50,692 nt of DNA from an uncultured Caryophanales bacterium (lineage in GTDB: Bacteria > Bacillota_I > Bacilli_A > RF39 > UBA660). The translations under genes were made by a program, and so were the position numbers. Below are positions 27,837-36,259 of this stretch, one piece after another (position 1 is the stretch's first letter; each line of letters begins with the position of its first letter). Under the pieces are notes generated by a model that searched no databases, was not told the origin of the DNA, and saw only the letters and a program-made list of their open reading frames with translations. The stretch is taken from contig CAOJRT010000008.1 in NCBI GenBank assembly GCA_948442255.1, forward strand, positions 1-50,692, given 5' to 3'.

Positions 27837-28952
27837 TTAATTTAAATTGTCGATAATATTTATAATTTCATTCATTTGATTTCTAAATAGGTGAGAATAT
27901 GTGTTTAATGTCTCATCTATTTTTGTATGACCTAAATACTTTGCAACTACATTTATTGTGGCACCGCTATTTATAAGTAGTGATGCACAACTATGTCTAA
28001 AATCGTGAATTCTAATTTGTTTAACACCTGCTAACTTACAATTTTTATTTTTCCTGGTTCTTATCTTACCATTTGTAATAGGTTCAGTATCCCCAAACAC
28101 ATACCAATTATTATTAAATCCATAATGATTATTAGAAATTTTATATAGTTCTTTTAAATCATCTAGTAAAACTTTAGGCACTGGAATATTTCTAACACTT
28201 GATTTTGTTTTAGGAGTGGTAACCATATAAGATTTATCCTCATCTCCTCTAGTTGCCACAACATTTTTATTTACACTTAAATAATTATTTTCAAAATCAA
28301 TATCATTCCAGGTAAGACCACGAAGTTCTCCACGCCTTAATCCACAATAATATAAAGTTTCATACATAGTTTTATATAAAATATCATTTTCTACTGAAAT
28401 AAATTTCTTAAATTCATCATAAGTAAAAAATAACATTTCTTTAGGTATTTCATTAGGATTCGTAAAATTAGTCATTTTATTGTAAGTTGCAGTGAAATTA
28501 AAATTGTACCATTTAGTAGCATAGTTTAATAATTCTTTAAAGAATTTAAATAGATGATTCTTATGATTTGTTGTATAACCATAAGAATTAATTTCTTTCT
28601 TCCATTTTTCAAAGTGTTCTATGTTAAAATCCTTCAATTTAACATTTTCTAGATTTTTAAAGAACTTTTGTCTATCTCTATAAGTCTTTAAAGTAGTAAA
28701 TTTTACTTTATCTTCTTTATAAGCATAGAAGAGAGTATATAAATCCTTAAAAGTCATATTACGATCTTTATCGGCTCGTTCAGTATTCATTGTTAAAAAC
28801 TCCCTTTCGACTTTTAAAGCCTCTGTTTTTGTAAAAAACTTCTTTGACTTATATTTTCTTCTAGTTCCATCTAAATTCTTTACATAGTCATAAAATATCC
28901 ATTTGCGACCATCTTTAGTCCATTCAGATTTATCTAATTGCTTCACTGCCAT
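27837..28952 (-). CDS. int: Tyrosine recombinase / phage-type integrase
   Basis: A 371-residue integrase. Residues about 1-60 resemble the arm-binding AP2-like domain, about 65-165 the SAM-like core-binding domain, and the rest the catalytic domain with Arg206 in CGLRRGELRGLTW, His316-Arg319 in HDFRHS, His342 in YLGHTK and nucleophile Tyr352 in TYSHLF. I chose the ATG at 28952 because GAGGAGG is correctly spaced; an ATG at 28958 is too close to it. The upstream ATPase gene ends 2 bases before, so the two are co-transcribed. The stop lies beside the left arm repeat. Confidence 0.95.
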   Translation of the reverse strand: MAVKQLDKSEWTKDGRKWIFYDYVKNLDGTRRKYKSKKFFTKTEALKVEREFLTMNTERADKDRNMTFKDLYTLFYAYKEDKVKFTTLKTYRDRQKFFKNLENVKLKDFNIEHFEKWKKEINSYGYTTNHKNHLFKFFKELLNYATKWYNFNFTATYNKMTNFTNPNEIPKEMLFFTYDEFKKFISVENDILYKTMYETLYYCGLRRGELRGLTWNDIDFENNYLSVNKNVVATRGDEDKSYMVTTPKTKSSVRNIPVPKVLLDDLKELYKISNNHYGFNNNWYVFGDTEPITNGKIRTRKNKNCKLAGVKQIRIHDFRHSCASLLINSGATINVVAKYLGHTKIDETLNTYSHLFRNQMNEIINIIDNLN

Positions 28953-28954
28953 AA

Positions 28955-29923
28955 TCATTCCTCCTCGAAACTATTGCTTTCTAGGATTGGTTCCTTATAT
29001 ATAGCAGTATAAATTCTATCTGTTGCAGTTCTTCTAGATTTAATAGTGAGTCCTAATTTTTCTAACTTTTCTTTGTTATTTGCAAGTAATTTACCAAATA
29101 CAGGTGGAGTAATATTTAAATTTAACTTACTTACCATCTCTGATATTTTAAAAGTAAATTCTTGTTTGTTAATTGCATATTTTAAGAATTGTATCAAGTT
29201 ATCATTTAATTTATCTTCAGTATCTTCATCAATCGTAAGTATTAGATGATTATCCTTTTTTAAAATATAATCTTTGCTAGGATAATCTCTACTTTCATAC
29301 TTTAAATAGAAGGTAGATTTAATATTTTCATCTTGTTTTAATGCAATCTTACCATCAACACAAGTATCTATTGCTGTACTACCTAAAGATTTACCTTTAC
29401 GATTTAAATGATGAACTAAAATAATTGAAACATTATATTTACCACATAGATTTCGTATTTGTGGAAATATATTTTGACTCATATCTTGGTAGTTGTTTAA
29501 ATCATAGTTATAGCCAAAATTAATTCCATTGAACATATCTATAAATACAAGTTTTCCATTATGTTTTTCAGAAAAGTTCATAATTTCTTTTTCAACCTTT
29601 ATAATACTTAGTTGTGTAGAGTTTTCTTCTGGATAAGTATAAAAGAAATCATCACTATTTAATTTACAATTCATAAGTTCAGTGCGACTTATTGTTTCAC
29701 TAGGATTCATCTCTGTACTTAAATATAGTACAGGTGTTTTGTTCGTCTTTAAATCTAGAAAAGGAATACCATTACAGACTGAATTTGCTATTTGAAGAGC
29801 CATAGCAGATTTACCAACTTTGGCTTCTCCAAGTAAGCAATATAAACCATTTTCTCTGATCATATCTTCAATAATATAATTCATATCGACAATACTACTT
29901 CTTAATTCTTCAATTGTTTTCAT
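28955..29923 (-). CDS. RecA-fold (RepA/AAA_25-like) ATPase
   Basis: A 322-residue protein with Walker A GEAKVGKSAMALQI (near residues 32-45), LYLSTEM, Walker B KLVFIDMFNG and ILVHHLNRKGKSLGSTAID, matching the hexameric RepA/DnaB-like helicase group common in integrative elements and satellites. It may help replicate or stabilise the excised circle. The C-terminal 80 residues look like a winged-helix DNA-binding region. The gene lies between the excisionase-like gene and int in one minus-strand operon. Confidence 0.82.
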   Translation of the reverse strand: MKTIEELRSSIVDMNYIIEDMIRENGLYCLLGEAKVGKSAMALQIANSVCNGIPFLDLKTNKTPVLYLSTEMNPSETISRTELMNCKLNSDDFFYTYPEENSTQLSIIKVEKEIMNFSEKHNGKLVFIDMFNGINFGYNYDLNNYQDMSQNIFPQIRNLCGKYNVSIILVHHLNRKGKSLGSTAIDTCVDGKIALKQDENIKSTFYLKYESRDYPSKDYILKKDNHLILTIDEDTEDKLNDNLIQFLKYAINKQEFTFKISEMVSKLNLNITPPVFGKLLANNKEKLEKLGLTIKSRRTATDRIYTAIYKEPILESNSFEEE

Positions 29924-29934
29924 ATAATTCCTTT

Positions 29935-30171
29935 CTATAAATTTTCTTTCGCCATTTTTTCTAAATAATTAATATTTATTTTTAGTTTATTAACGACTTC
30001 AATCATTGGTAATCTGTTATTAGGAAGAGTGTATCCTTGATTTATTAAATCCTGTTTTATCTCTTTCCTAAGTTTAACTGCATTATTTTTGCCTATTTCA
30101 GCAAGTAACATTAAATCATCAAGATTACACCATTGCTTGGAAATAAGTTTTAATGTTTCTCTAGCATCCAT
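29935..30171 (-). CDS. Small excisionase-like / helix-turn-helix protein
   Basis: A 78-residue protein with a predicted helix-turn-helix (LDDLMLLAEIGKNNAVKLRKEIKQ) and the ending NNRLPMIEVVNKL, reminiscent of small recombination directionality factors or DNA-binding proteins of integrative elements. It is the first gene of the minus-strand int operon, 11 bases from the ATPase gene, preceded by AAAGGAGG. The excisionase role is inferred from size and position. Confidence 0.55.
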   Translation of the reverse strand: MDARETLKLISKQWCNLDDLMLLAEIGKNNAVKLRKEIKQDLINQGYTLPNNRLPMIEVVNKLKININYLEKMAKENL

Positions 30172-30253
30172 ATTAAGTGTTCCTCCTTTCGTTAGACTCT
30201 AGATATAAAAATATCTATGTATATGGATTACCAATAAAGAAAAGAATTATATA

Positions 30254-30270
30254 TGTGAGTTATACTCACA
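30254..30270. promoter_or_regulatory. Palindromic operator 1
   Basis: TGTGAGTTATACTCACA is a perfect GTGAG/CTCAC palindrome just downstream of the minus-strand promoter (-35 at 30300-30305, TTGACT; -10 at 30278-30283, GATAAT; spacer 16). The repressor from 30395 probably binds it to shut off the int operon. Confidence 0.6.
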
Positions 30271-30310
30271 ACAATATATTATCATACAGATTTAATTTAA
30301 GTCAATACAT

Positions 30311-30331
30311 TTTGTGATTAAAACTCACAAA
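30311..30331. promoter_or_regulatory. Palindromic operator 2
   Basis: TTTGTGATTAAAACTCACAAA has the same GTGA/TCAC half-sites as operator 1. It lies between the two divergent promoters, next to the minus-strand -35 and just upstream of the repressor -35. Confidence 0.55.
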
Positions 30332-30334
30332 AAT

Positions 30335-30363
30335 ATTGTTTGATAATCAAAATTGTGTTAAAA
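30335..30363 (+). promoter_or_regulatory. Promoter of the repressor gene
   Basis: TTGTTT followed by a 17-base spacer and TAAAAT, just upstream of the XRE-family gene and beside operator 2. Confidence 0.5.
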
Positions 30364-30394
30364 TGGTAATAGATGAGTAAATGAGGTGTATAAA

Positions 30395-30919
30395 GTGGAA
30401 GATAAAACTTTAGCCAGTGTAGTAAAGAGTGCTAGAGAAAAGGTTGGTATATCGCAAAGAGAACTATCTAGAAGAACAGGAATTGATAACAATACATTAG
30501 CAAAGATAGAAAAAGGTGAAAGAAGGAAACCTAATGCGTTATCTTTAAGAAAACTATCTATGGTACTAGGTATTGATGTAAAAAAATTAATGAAACTATG
30601 TGATTATACCAAGGAAGAAATTGAAATAATTGATAACAAAATTTATACAAATATTGCAATTAAAAATGATGATTTATCAATTACATTGATAGATGAATAC
30701 ATTAAAAATTTCAAATATGATGTCTTAGCTAAAGAAATTTTGTTAGATTTTATAAACGATAAAGATTATAAAAAGACAGAAAAATATGAAAAATTGAAAC
30801 AAACTGAAAAAAATAAAGTAGATAAAGCATTTAAAAATATAGTCAATACCTTTAACGAAGATATAGAAAAAATGGAATATGCTATAGTACATATTGATGA
30901 TAATAAGACTAAAAAGTGA
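30395..30919 (+). CDS. XRE/cI-like repressor of the element
   Basis: A 174-residue protein with an N-terminal helix-turn-helix (VGISQRELSRRTGIDNNTLAKIEKGERR) and an acidic C-terminal dimerisation-like half. I chose GTG 30395, preceded by AGGTG at the right distance, over an in-frame GTG at 30386 that overlaps it. It is transcribed divergently from the int operon across two palindromic operators, the usual lysogeny-switch layout. No ImmA-type protease gene follows. Confidence 0.85.
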   Translation: MEDKTLASVVKSAREKVGISQRELSRRTGIDNNTLAKIEKGERRKPNALSLRKLSMVLGIDVKKLMKLCDYTKEEIEIIDNKIYTNIAIKNDDLSITLIDEYIKNFKYDVLAKEILLDFINDKDYKKTEKYEKLKQTEKNKVDKAFKNIVNTFNEDIEKMEYAIVHIDDNKTKK

Positions 30920-30935
30920 TTTTTTCAGTTAGTAA

Positions 30936-30996
30936 TGACAGTATGACAAATAAATCAGAGTATGGTGGTAGGTATAAAATACTTGTCATGGTGTCA
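30936..30996. repeat. Interrupted inverted repeat upstream of the MazG-like gene
   Basis: TGACAGTATGACAA (30936-30949) and TTGTCATGGTGTCA (30983-30996) are inverted copies with 12 of 14 matches, separated by 33 bases. It could be an operator or a replication or nicking site; sequence alone does not decide. Confidence 0.35.
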
Positions 30997-31023
30997 TTTA
31001 TAAAGAAAGTAAGATGATATTTA

Positions 31024-31371
31024 ATGAAAAAAGAAAACTTAGTTAATGAATTTAATAAAATAAATGCCAATAGTAATTTAAATGAAATTCAAAAATATAT
31101 TACTAAAATGATGCAAGTCAATGGCTTTAACAATACGCCTTTAGAATTATTTTGCTACTTAACTGAAGAGGTTGGAGAATTAGCAAAAGAAATTAGAAAA
31201 ACAGAAAAAAATATGGATATGGACATAAAAAAGAATTATGAATCCTGTTTAAAACATGAAATTGCAGATGTATTTATATATTTACTTGCAATATGTAATT
31301 CATATAATATAGATCTTTTAGAAGCTTTTAAAGATAAAGAAAAGATTAATTTGAATAGAGATTGGAAGTAA
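31024..31371 (+). CDS. MazG-like nucleotide pyrophosphohydrolase
   Basis: A 115-residue all-alpha NTP pyrophosphohydrolase. The metal-binding EEVGELAKEIRK (near residues 49-60) and HEIADVFIYLLAIC (near 80-93) supply the E-x-x-E and E-x-x-D residues of the MazG superfamily, and it ends RDWK as many relatives do. It would hydrolyse (d)NTPs to monophosphates, for sanitation or nucleotide depletion. It overlaps the reading frame before the glycosylase-like gene by a few bases, so the two are probably co-expressed as a nucleotide/DNA-damage pair. Confidence 0.82.
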   Translation: MKKENLVNEFNKINANSNLNEIQKYITKMMQVNGFNNTPLELFCYLTEEVGELAKEIRKTEKNMDMDIKKNYESCLKHEIADVFIYLLAICNSYNIDLLEAFKDKEKINLNRDWK

Positions 31372-31388
31372 AAAAGAGAGTTGATAAT

Positions 31389-32102
31389 ATGGCTAAACAA
31401 AAAACTTTTTCAGATAATGTATTAGAATTTAATGAATGGCTAGCAAATATATCTTTAGAATTATTTGATAATTATGCTATTAGTAATCCATTTAGTGGTA
31501 AAAATAGAGTACAAATAAAAGAGATTACGAATGCTTTTTATAAAAAATATTATAATGATCATAATAAAAGATATTTAATACTTGGGAGTTCCCCAGCAAG
31601 AAAAGGTACAGCAACAACAGGTATTCCATTTGAAGATGCGGGTCATCTTTATAAAGAAACAGGTATTATGATTGATAATTTTTATATAAATCAATCATCT
31701 TCTAATTTTTTGTATGATGTTATGGAACAATATGGTGGTTATGAAAAATTTTATAAGGACTTTTTTATGAGTTTTGTATGTCCACTTGGTATAGTAAATA
31801 TAAATTCAAAAGGAAATGAAGTTAATTCAAATTATTATGAAAATAAAAAATTGGAGAATGCTTTATACAATTTTATTGTTGATTCTTTAAAAAAACAGAT
31901 TGCTTTTGGAATTGAAACATCTGTATGTTATTGTATAGGAAGTGGAGAAAATTTTAAATTTTTAAAAAAAATTAATGAACAATATAAATTTTTTGATAAG
32001 ATTATTGCTTTAGAACATCCAAGATTTATTATGCAATATAATTCAAAAGATAGGAATAAATACTTGGATAAATACATTAATACTTTAAATAATAGAAACT
32101 AA
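31389..32102 (+). CDS. SMUG2-like uracil-DNA-glycosylase-superfamily protein
   Basis: A 237-residue protein resembling the SMUG2 branch of uracil-DNA glycosylases as I remember it: NPFSGKNR, FYKKYYNDHNKRYLILGSSPARKGTATTGIPFED, FVCPLGIVN, CYCIGSGENFKFL and LEHPRFIMQY appear in the expected order. The active-site motif is GSSPA where SMUG enzymes usually have G-(I/M)-N-P-G, so the catalytic Asn appears to be Ser. The motif-2 His (HPRF) is kept. The ATG at 31389 is preferred over TTG 31362. A close paralogue with a frameshift lies at 40486-41200. Confidence 0.72.
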   Translation: MAKQKTFSDNVLEFNEWLANISLELFDNYAISNPFSGKNRVQIKEITNAFYKKYYNDHNKRYLILGSSPARKGTATTGIPFEDAGHLYKETGIMIDNFYINQSSSNFLYDVMEQYGGYEKFYKDFFMSFVCPLGIVNINSKGNEVNSNYYENKKLENALYNFIVDSLKKQIAFGIETSVCYCIGSGENFKFLKKINEQYKFFDKIIALEHPRFIMQYNSKDRNKYLDKYINTLNNRN

Positions 32103-32197
32103 AATAATAAAAATGCAAGAAAAAGTTTCTATAAATAATTAAAATATAGACAAAAACTTATCAAGAAAATTCAAGATGAAAAATATTGAAAAAGCAG

Positions 32198-32279
32198 AGT
32201 AGAATATTTGTGTCTTAGCCAGCACTGCAAATTGACTCCCGCCATTTGCAAAAATATGGGATTTATCCTAAACCCTAAA
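32198..32279 (-). repeat. Structured element, copy 1 (inverted)
   Basis: On the minus strand: TTTAGGG (32273-32279), a GGAT/ATCC mini-stem, then hairpin TGCAAAT/ATTTGCA (32226-32232 with 32244-32250) whose loop holds GCGGGAGT, then CAGTGCTGGCT (32217-32227), then an A/T-rich stretch reaching an ACTCT that can pair with the loop. The inverted partner is at 38089-38167. Loop and tail are conserved while the stem sequence changes and still pairs. The rest of 32103-32305 is AT-rich without a gene. Confidence 0.7.
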
Positions 32280-32305
32280 TAGTATTAAAATATAGGAGGC
32301 AAAAT

Positions 32306-33127
32306 ATGGATTATGAACAATTTATTAAAATGTTATCAAATTTATCTAATACAGAAGAAATTTTAGTCACTCTTTTTAACTATTTTAAAAATAATGTAAG
32401 TTACAATTATGATGAACTTCAAGTAGTAAAATATCAAAGATACGAAAATGAATATTTAAGACAGGTTAGTGACTTAATAACTAAAAACAAAAATGAGAAA
32501 TCTGATAAATTTAAAGAATATTTAATAAAACTTTTAGATGATGCATTCTTAAAAATTGAAGGAAGACCATTATCTGAAAAAAATAAATTAGAATGGTTTA
32601 AAAATTATGGTACTATTATTCATCATGAAGCACAACCAGCAAAAAATGGAATAATAAAAATTCCTGCTAGAGATGCTTATGATGAAATTGTTCACATTGA
32701 ACCAAATAATTATCCACCAATATATTGTAATGGATTATTAACAAATGGTGTATGTGGAGAATATTCAAGGTGGATTAAACAAATATGTGATAGCTTGAAT
32801 ATTCCTTGTTTAAAAGTAAGAGGAAAAGGTACTACAGGCCATGCATGGAATTTGGTATATATTCAAGAAAAAAGTATTTGGGTTAATTTTGATATGACTA
32901 TGGTAAGGTTTTATATTGATGGTTGGTCAAAAGAATATGGTGAACCTGAAAAGTGGATTTTTGCAACTAATAATGAAATGTTTAAATTGCAACCACAAAG
33001 AATTATAGAACAAATATTGGGAGATAATGATACAATATTATTTACTTCAGTAATAAATGCAAATAATCAGGCAGAATTAGATGAATTTCTTAATGAATTA
33101 TATCCTATAGGGAAATTGAAAAAATAA
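32306..33127 (+). CDS. Transglutaminase-like (papain-fold) protein
   Basis: A 273-residue cytosolic protein with a Cys-His-Asp arrangement typical of the transglutaminase-like superfamily: Cys150 in NGVCGEYSRW, His179 in TGHAWNLVYI and Asp196 in VNFDMTM. Such proteins act as peptidases, amidases or cross-linkers. There is no signal peptide. TAGGAGG precedes the ATG. It is the first gene inside the pair of inverted structured elements, followed by the DUF3800 gene after 34 bases. Substrate unknown. Confidence 0.72.
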   Translation: MDYEQFIKMLSNLSNTEEILVTLFNYFKNNVSYNYDELQVVKYQRYENEYLRQVSDLITKNKNEKSDKFKEYLIKLLDDAFLKIEGRPLSEKNKLEWFKNYGTIIHHEAQPAKNGIIKIPARDAYDEIVHIEPNNYPPIYCNGLLTNGVCGEYSRWIKQICDSLNIPCLKVRGKGTTGHAWNLVYIQEKSIWVNFDMTMVRFYIDGWSKEYGEPEKWIFATNNEMFKLQPQRIIEQILGDNDTILFTSVINANNQAELDEFLNELYPIGKLKK

Positions 33128-33161
33128 TATTTAAAATGTTAAAAAGTTAGGAGATGGTAAA

Positions 33162-34007
33162 GTGTCAAAATGGTATGATAAACCCACTAAAATTTTATCA
33201 ATGAAAAAAGATATTGATTATGTTATGTGTATTGATGAAAATGGTAGTAGCAGTAATTTAACCTATGTATTAAAACAAATATCTAATGAAAAAGAAATAT
33301 CAGAAGATGATAAATACTTTACCATTACTGGATGTATCTTTACTAAAGAAGAATATATGAATTCAAAGAGAATAATAAAGTCATTAAAAAATAAGTATTG
33401 GGAAAATGGTATGTTTTATGATAGTAAATTAAAACGAGAAAAGTGCGTATGTTTTCATTCGAGAGATATAAGAAAACATGATAATTGTTTTAATGATAGT
33501 GTTATAAATTATAATGAATTTATGATTGATCTAACAGATACTATGAAGAATATTAAGTGTAAAATCATTTCAATTAGTATAAACCTTTATGAATATTTGA
33601 AAAAAGGATACACTCATAATGTTTATAATGTAGCATTTGATTTTCTATTAGAAAGATATATTTATGCAACTGATAATAATAAAAAAGGTGTAATAATGCT
33701 TGAAGCAAGAGGTAAAGATGAAGATAATGAATTGCTAGAACACATTAGTAAAGTTATCAATAAAACGGGAACAAAGAAAATTAGTTCAAAGGAACCAAAA
33801 TCTAAAATAGATGGAGTATATTTTAATCCTAAATGGAATGAAGAATATAGTTCAACTTATGTTGGACTTGAAATAACAGATTTATTCTCATATCCAATTC
33901 ATAAATATGTTAAAAGAAATACCAAAGATAAGGCATTTTTAACATTTGAAGATAAAATAGTTGGTTATCCAAATTATAAGAATAAAGGAATAAAAACATT
34001 CCCTTAA
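33162..34007 (+). CDS. DUF3800-family protein
   Basis: A 281-residue protein with the DUF3800 layout: an N-terminal strand ending in Asp25-Glu26 (VMCIDENGSS), an ITGCIFTKEE strand, a central His-rich HSRDIRKHD, VIMLEARG, and C-terminal VGLEITDLFSY with Asp240. The spaced acidic residues suggest an RNase H-like metal-dependent nuclease fold, which is an inference. GTG 33162 follows AGGAG. A strong minus-strand small RNA converges on its 3' end. DUF3800 genes are known for nearby structured RNA motifs. Confidence 0.75.
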   Translation: MSKWYDKPTKILSMKKDIDYVMCIDENGSSSNLTYVLKQISNEKEISEDDKYFTITGCIFTKEEYMNSKRIIKSLKNKYWENGMFYDSKLKREKCVCFHSRDIRKHDNCFNDSVINYNEFMIDLTDTMKNIKCKIISISINLYEYLKKGYTHNVYNVAFDFLLERYIYATDNNKKGVIMLEARGKDEDNELLEHISKVINKTGTKKISSKEPKSKIDGVYFNPKWNEEYSSTYVGLEITDLFSYPIHKYVKRNTKDKAFLTFEDKIVGYPNYKNKGIKTFP

Positions 34008-34009
34008 AA

Positions 34010-34087
34010 CAAAAAATAAGAACTGGATAAACCAGTTCTTACCGTCCGCGATACCACGAACCCCAAGCAAACTTAATTGCTTTTGAC
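34010..34087 (-). ncRNA. Predicted small RNA converging on the DUF3800 gene
   Basis: On the minus strand TTGACA (34117-34122), a 17-base spacer and TATATT (34094-34099) form a near-consensus promoter with a start near 34087. The roughly 78-base RNA would fold into AAGCAA/TTGCTT (34065-34082), a middle hairpin GTTCGTG-GTAT-CGCGGAC (34045-34062, two G-U pairs), and a 9-bp terminator AAGAACTGG/CCAGTTCTT (34018-34040) followed by ATTTTTTG. The GC-rich middle stands out from its AT-rich surroundings. It may belong to the DUF3800-associated RNA motifs, or be an antisense regulator. No open frame. Confidence 0.7.
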
Positions 34088-34162
34088 ATACTTAATATAG
34101 CAAATAAATGATTATTTGTCAATAACTATGTCTTTAATAGTATATATAAAAATTGTCTGAAA

Positions 34163-34180
34163 TATGCAGATTATTGCATA
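34163..34180. promoter_or_regulatory. Inverted repeat in the STAND-gene leader
   Basis: TATGCA and TGCATA are separated by 6 bases, just upstream of the AGGAGGTG ribosome site (34193-34200). It may be an operator or a small leader hairpin. Confidence 0.35.
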
Positions 34181-34204
34181 AAGTTATAGATTAGGAGGTG
34201 CGTT

Positions 34205-36259
34205 TTGAAAAATATTATTTTTTTATTAGAACAACAAGTTGTTGAAAAACATCAAAAAAATATATTTAATATTATTATCGAAAAATTAAAAGAAATTAAT
34301 GAATATTATGAACTTGTTAATTTATTATGGATAGGTTTAGGGGTTATTATAATTGTAATTGTATTATCTTTTAATAAACGAAGAGTAAATAAAAAAAGTA
34401 AGGTTGAGTATAAAAAAAATGAAAATAATGGAAAATTTATAAATGAATTATATATTGAACTTGGTAATTGTAACGAAAAATTAAGATATATGTATTTTAA
34501 TAAAAAATGGAAATATAGAATAAAAAAAGAATTTCAAATAATTTTGAAAACAAATATAGGTAAAATGCTATGTAAAAAGTGTCATATAAAGTTTTACAAC
34601 TATATAACATTTAAAGGTTTATATAAATCAATAAAAAAATGCAGTAATTATCTAGAAAATTGTAGAACCAGTGATGCGGAAGAATGTATAAATCGAAATT
34701 ATGAATTTTATTTAGAGATGAATAGTTATTATGTAAAATATGATATTTTAAGATTATTGGATAATGTAGAAATGATTAATACTAATATATGTTTTCTTTT
34801 AGGAAAAGCAGGTAGTGGTAAAACCAATCTTTTGACAAATTTTGCAAAAAAATTAATCTGCAATTTCAAAGCACAATGTATTTATATTGATGCAAAAGAT
34901 ATTATCGATAATAATGTAGAAACTAAAGTATTATCATATTTTCATACTAACTATTTAATTAATGAAGATAAAAATATATTGATTTCAATACTGTTTTTAT
35001 TAAAACGACTGTTTAAACAAAAGATTGTGATTATTATAGAAGCAATTAATGAAAATTCTAATACTGAGTTTTATAAAAATTTAAGTAGATTTTTAAATAA
35101 ATATCATCAATATCATAATATTAAGATTATTATTTCTAGCAGAACTGAATTTTATAATTTAAGATTTAAAGAAATATTTGATGAATATTTAGATAAAAAT
35201 GTACAATATAAAATTATATCTATTGAAAATTCTAGAATAAGCGATGTTGTATATGAAAAAATGTATTTAAAATATAAAAAATATTTCAATTTTAATGGTG
35301 CAGTTACCAATTCAGTAAAAAGAACATTATTTGAATCTCCTATTTTTATGAGAATATTTTTTGAGTGTTACGAAAATAGTAAAGAGAGCATCAGTGATAT
35401 AAATAAATCTAAAATATTTAGTGAATACATAGATAGGCTATCAAAAAAATATATAGATTTAAGGAAAGTATTAGAAGAAATAATTGATACAATGTTAGAA
35501 GATAAAAAATTTGATAGTGTTAATATTGATAGATTAAATATTTCTATCGATAAAATACAAAATCTTATAAGTGAAAATTTTATATTAACACATTCAATAG
35601 TGGAGAATGAAGGAAAAGTCAACGAATGCAAATCTGAAATTATTTCAATTACATATGATGAGATAAGAGATTATTTGATTACTAATAGTATTATTAAAAA
35701 ATATAAAGATAAAAAAATTAATATAACGAATTTTATTGATGAAATGATTAATCAAAGATATCCAATATTAGAAGGTGTTTTGAAAAGAATATATGCATAT
35801 TTTAAACAAGATGACAATAGAACTTGTAATTACATTTTGAATAAAGAATTATTTGAAAATCATAGTTATGGTAATAAAGATATTTATAACAATGTTCACT
35901 TAGATTTTATATTTTCTACAAGACAAGATTTAAATAAAGATGAGAAAAAATATTTATCTAATTTAAAATATATAACACCTAATGATTTAGCTAAAATGAC
36001 TTGGGATTGTACATACAATTTAGTTTATGGGCTATTGCCTGGAATAGAATTTATACAAAACGAAATGTTAAAATTTATTAGAAAAGAAGATACTATATTT
36101 GATTTTTCTAAAATTTCATTTGACTATTATAGATTTCTTATTAGCCAATTAGAAGAGCGTAATGATGATAAAATTGGTAAATATATTGTGACATTAAAGA
36201 ATTTATTAAAATATTTGGAGATGAATTATTATGAAGAAGATTCAAAAAACTATTATTAA
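34205..36259 (+). CDS. Membrane-anchored STAND/NACHT-like NTPase
   Basis: A 684-residue protein starting at TTG, chosen because the strong AGGAGGTG (34193-34200) is correctly spaced. One membrane span (about residues 38-56) is followed by a charged 130-residue linker. An NTPase core has Walker A GKAGSGKT (200-207), a Walker B-like KIVIIIEAINE (272-283) and sensor-1 IKIIISSRTEF (about 305-316). The EAINE variant and following helical region resemble NACHT-type STAND NTPases, several of which are antiphage sensors. No standard nuclease or TIR effector is recognised, and the C-terminal 300 residues are an unassigned helical sensor. Its end overlaps the next gene by 29 bases. Confidence 0.68.
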   Translation: MKNIIFLLEQQVVEKHQKNIFNIIIEKLKEINEYYELVNLLWIGLGVIIIVIVLSFNKRRVNKKSKVEYKKNENNGKFINELYIELGNCNEKLRYMYFNKKWKYRIKKEFQIILKTNIGKMLCKKCHIKFYNYITFKGLYKSIKKCSNYLENCRTSDAEECINRNYEFYLEMNSYYVKYDILRLLDNVEMINTNICFLLGKAGSGKTNLLTNFAKKLICNFKAQCIYIDAKDIIDNNVETKVLSYFHTNYLINEDKNILISILFLLKRLFKQKIVIIIEAINENSNTEFYKNLSRFLNKYHQYHNIKIIISSRTEFYNLRFKEIFDEYLDKNVQYKIISIENSRISDVVYEKMYLKYKKYFNFNGAVTNSVKRTLFESPIFMRIFFECYENSKESISDINKSKIFSEYIDRLSKKYIDLRKVLEEIIDTMLEDKKFDSVNIDRLNISIDKIQNLISENFILTHSIVENEGKVNECKSEIISITYDEIRDYLITNSIIKKYKDKKINITNFIDEMINQRYPILEGVLKRIYAYFKQDDNRTCNYILNKELFENHSYGNKDIYNNVHLDFIFSTRQDLNKDEKKYLSNLKYITPNDLAKMTWDCTYNLVYGLLPGIEFIQNEMLKFIRKEDTIFDFSKISFDYYRFLISQLEERNDDKIGKYIVTLKNLLKYLEMNYYEEDSKNYY

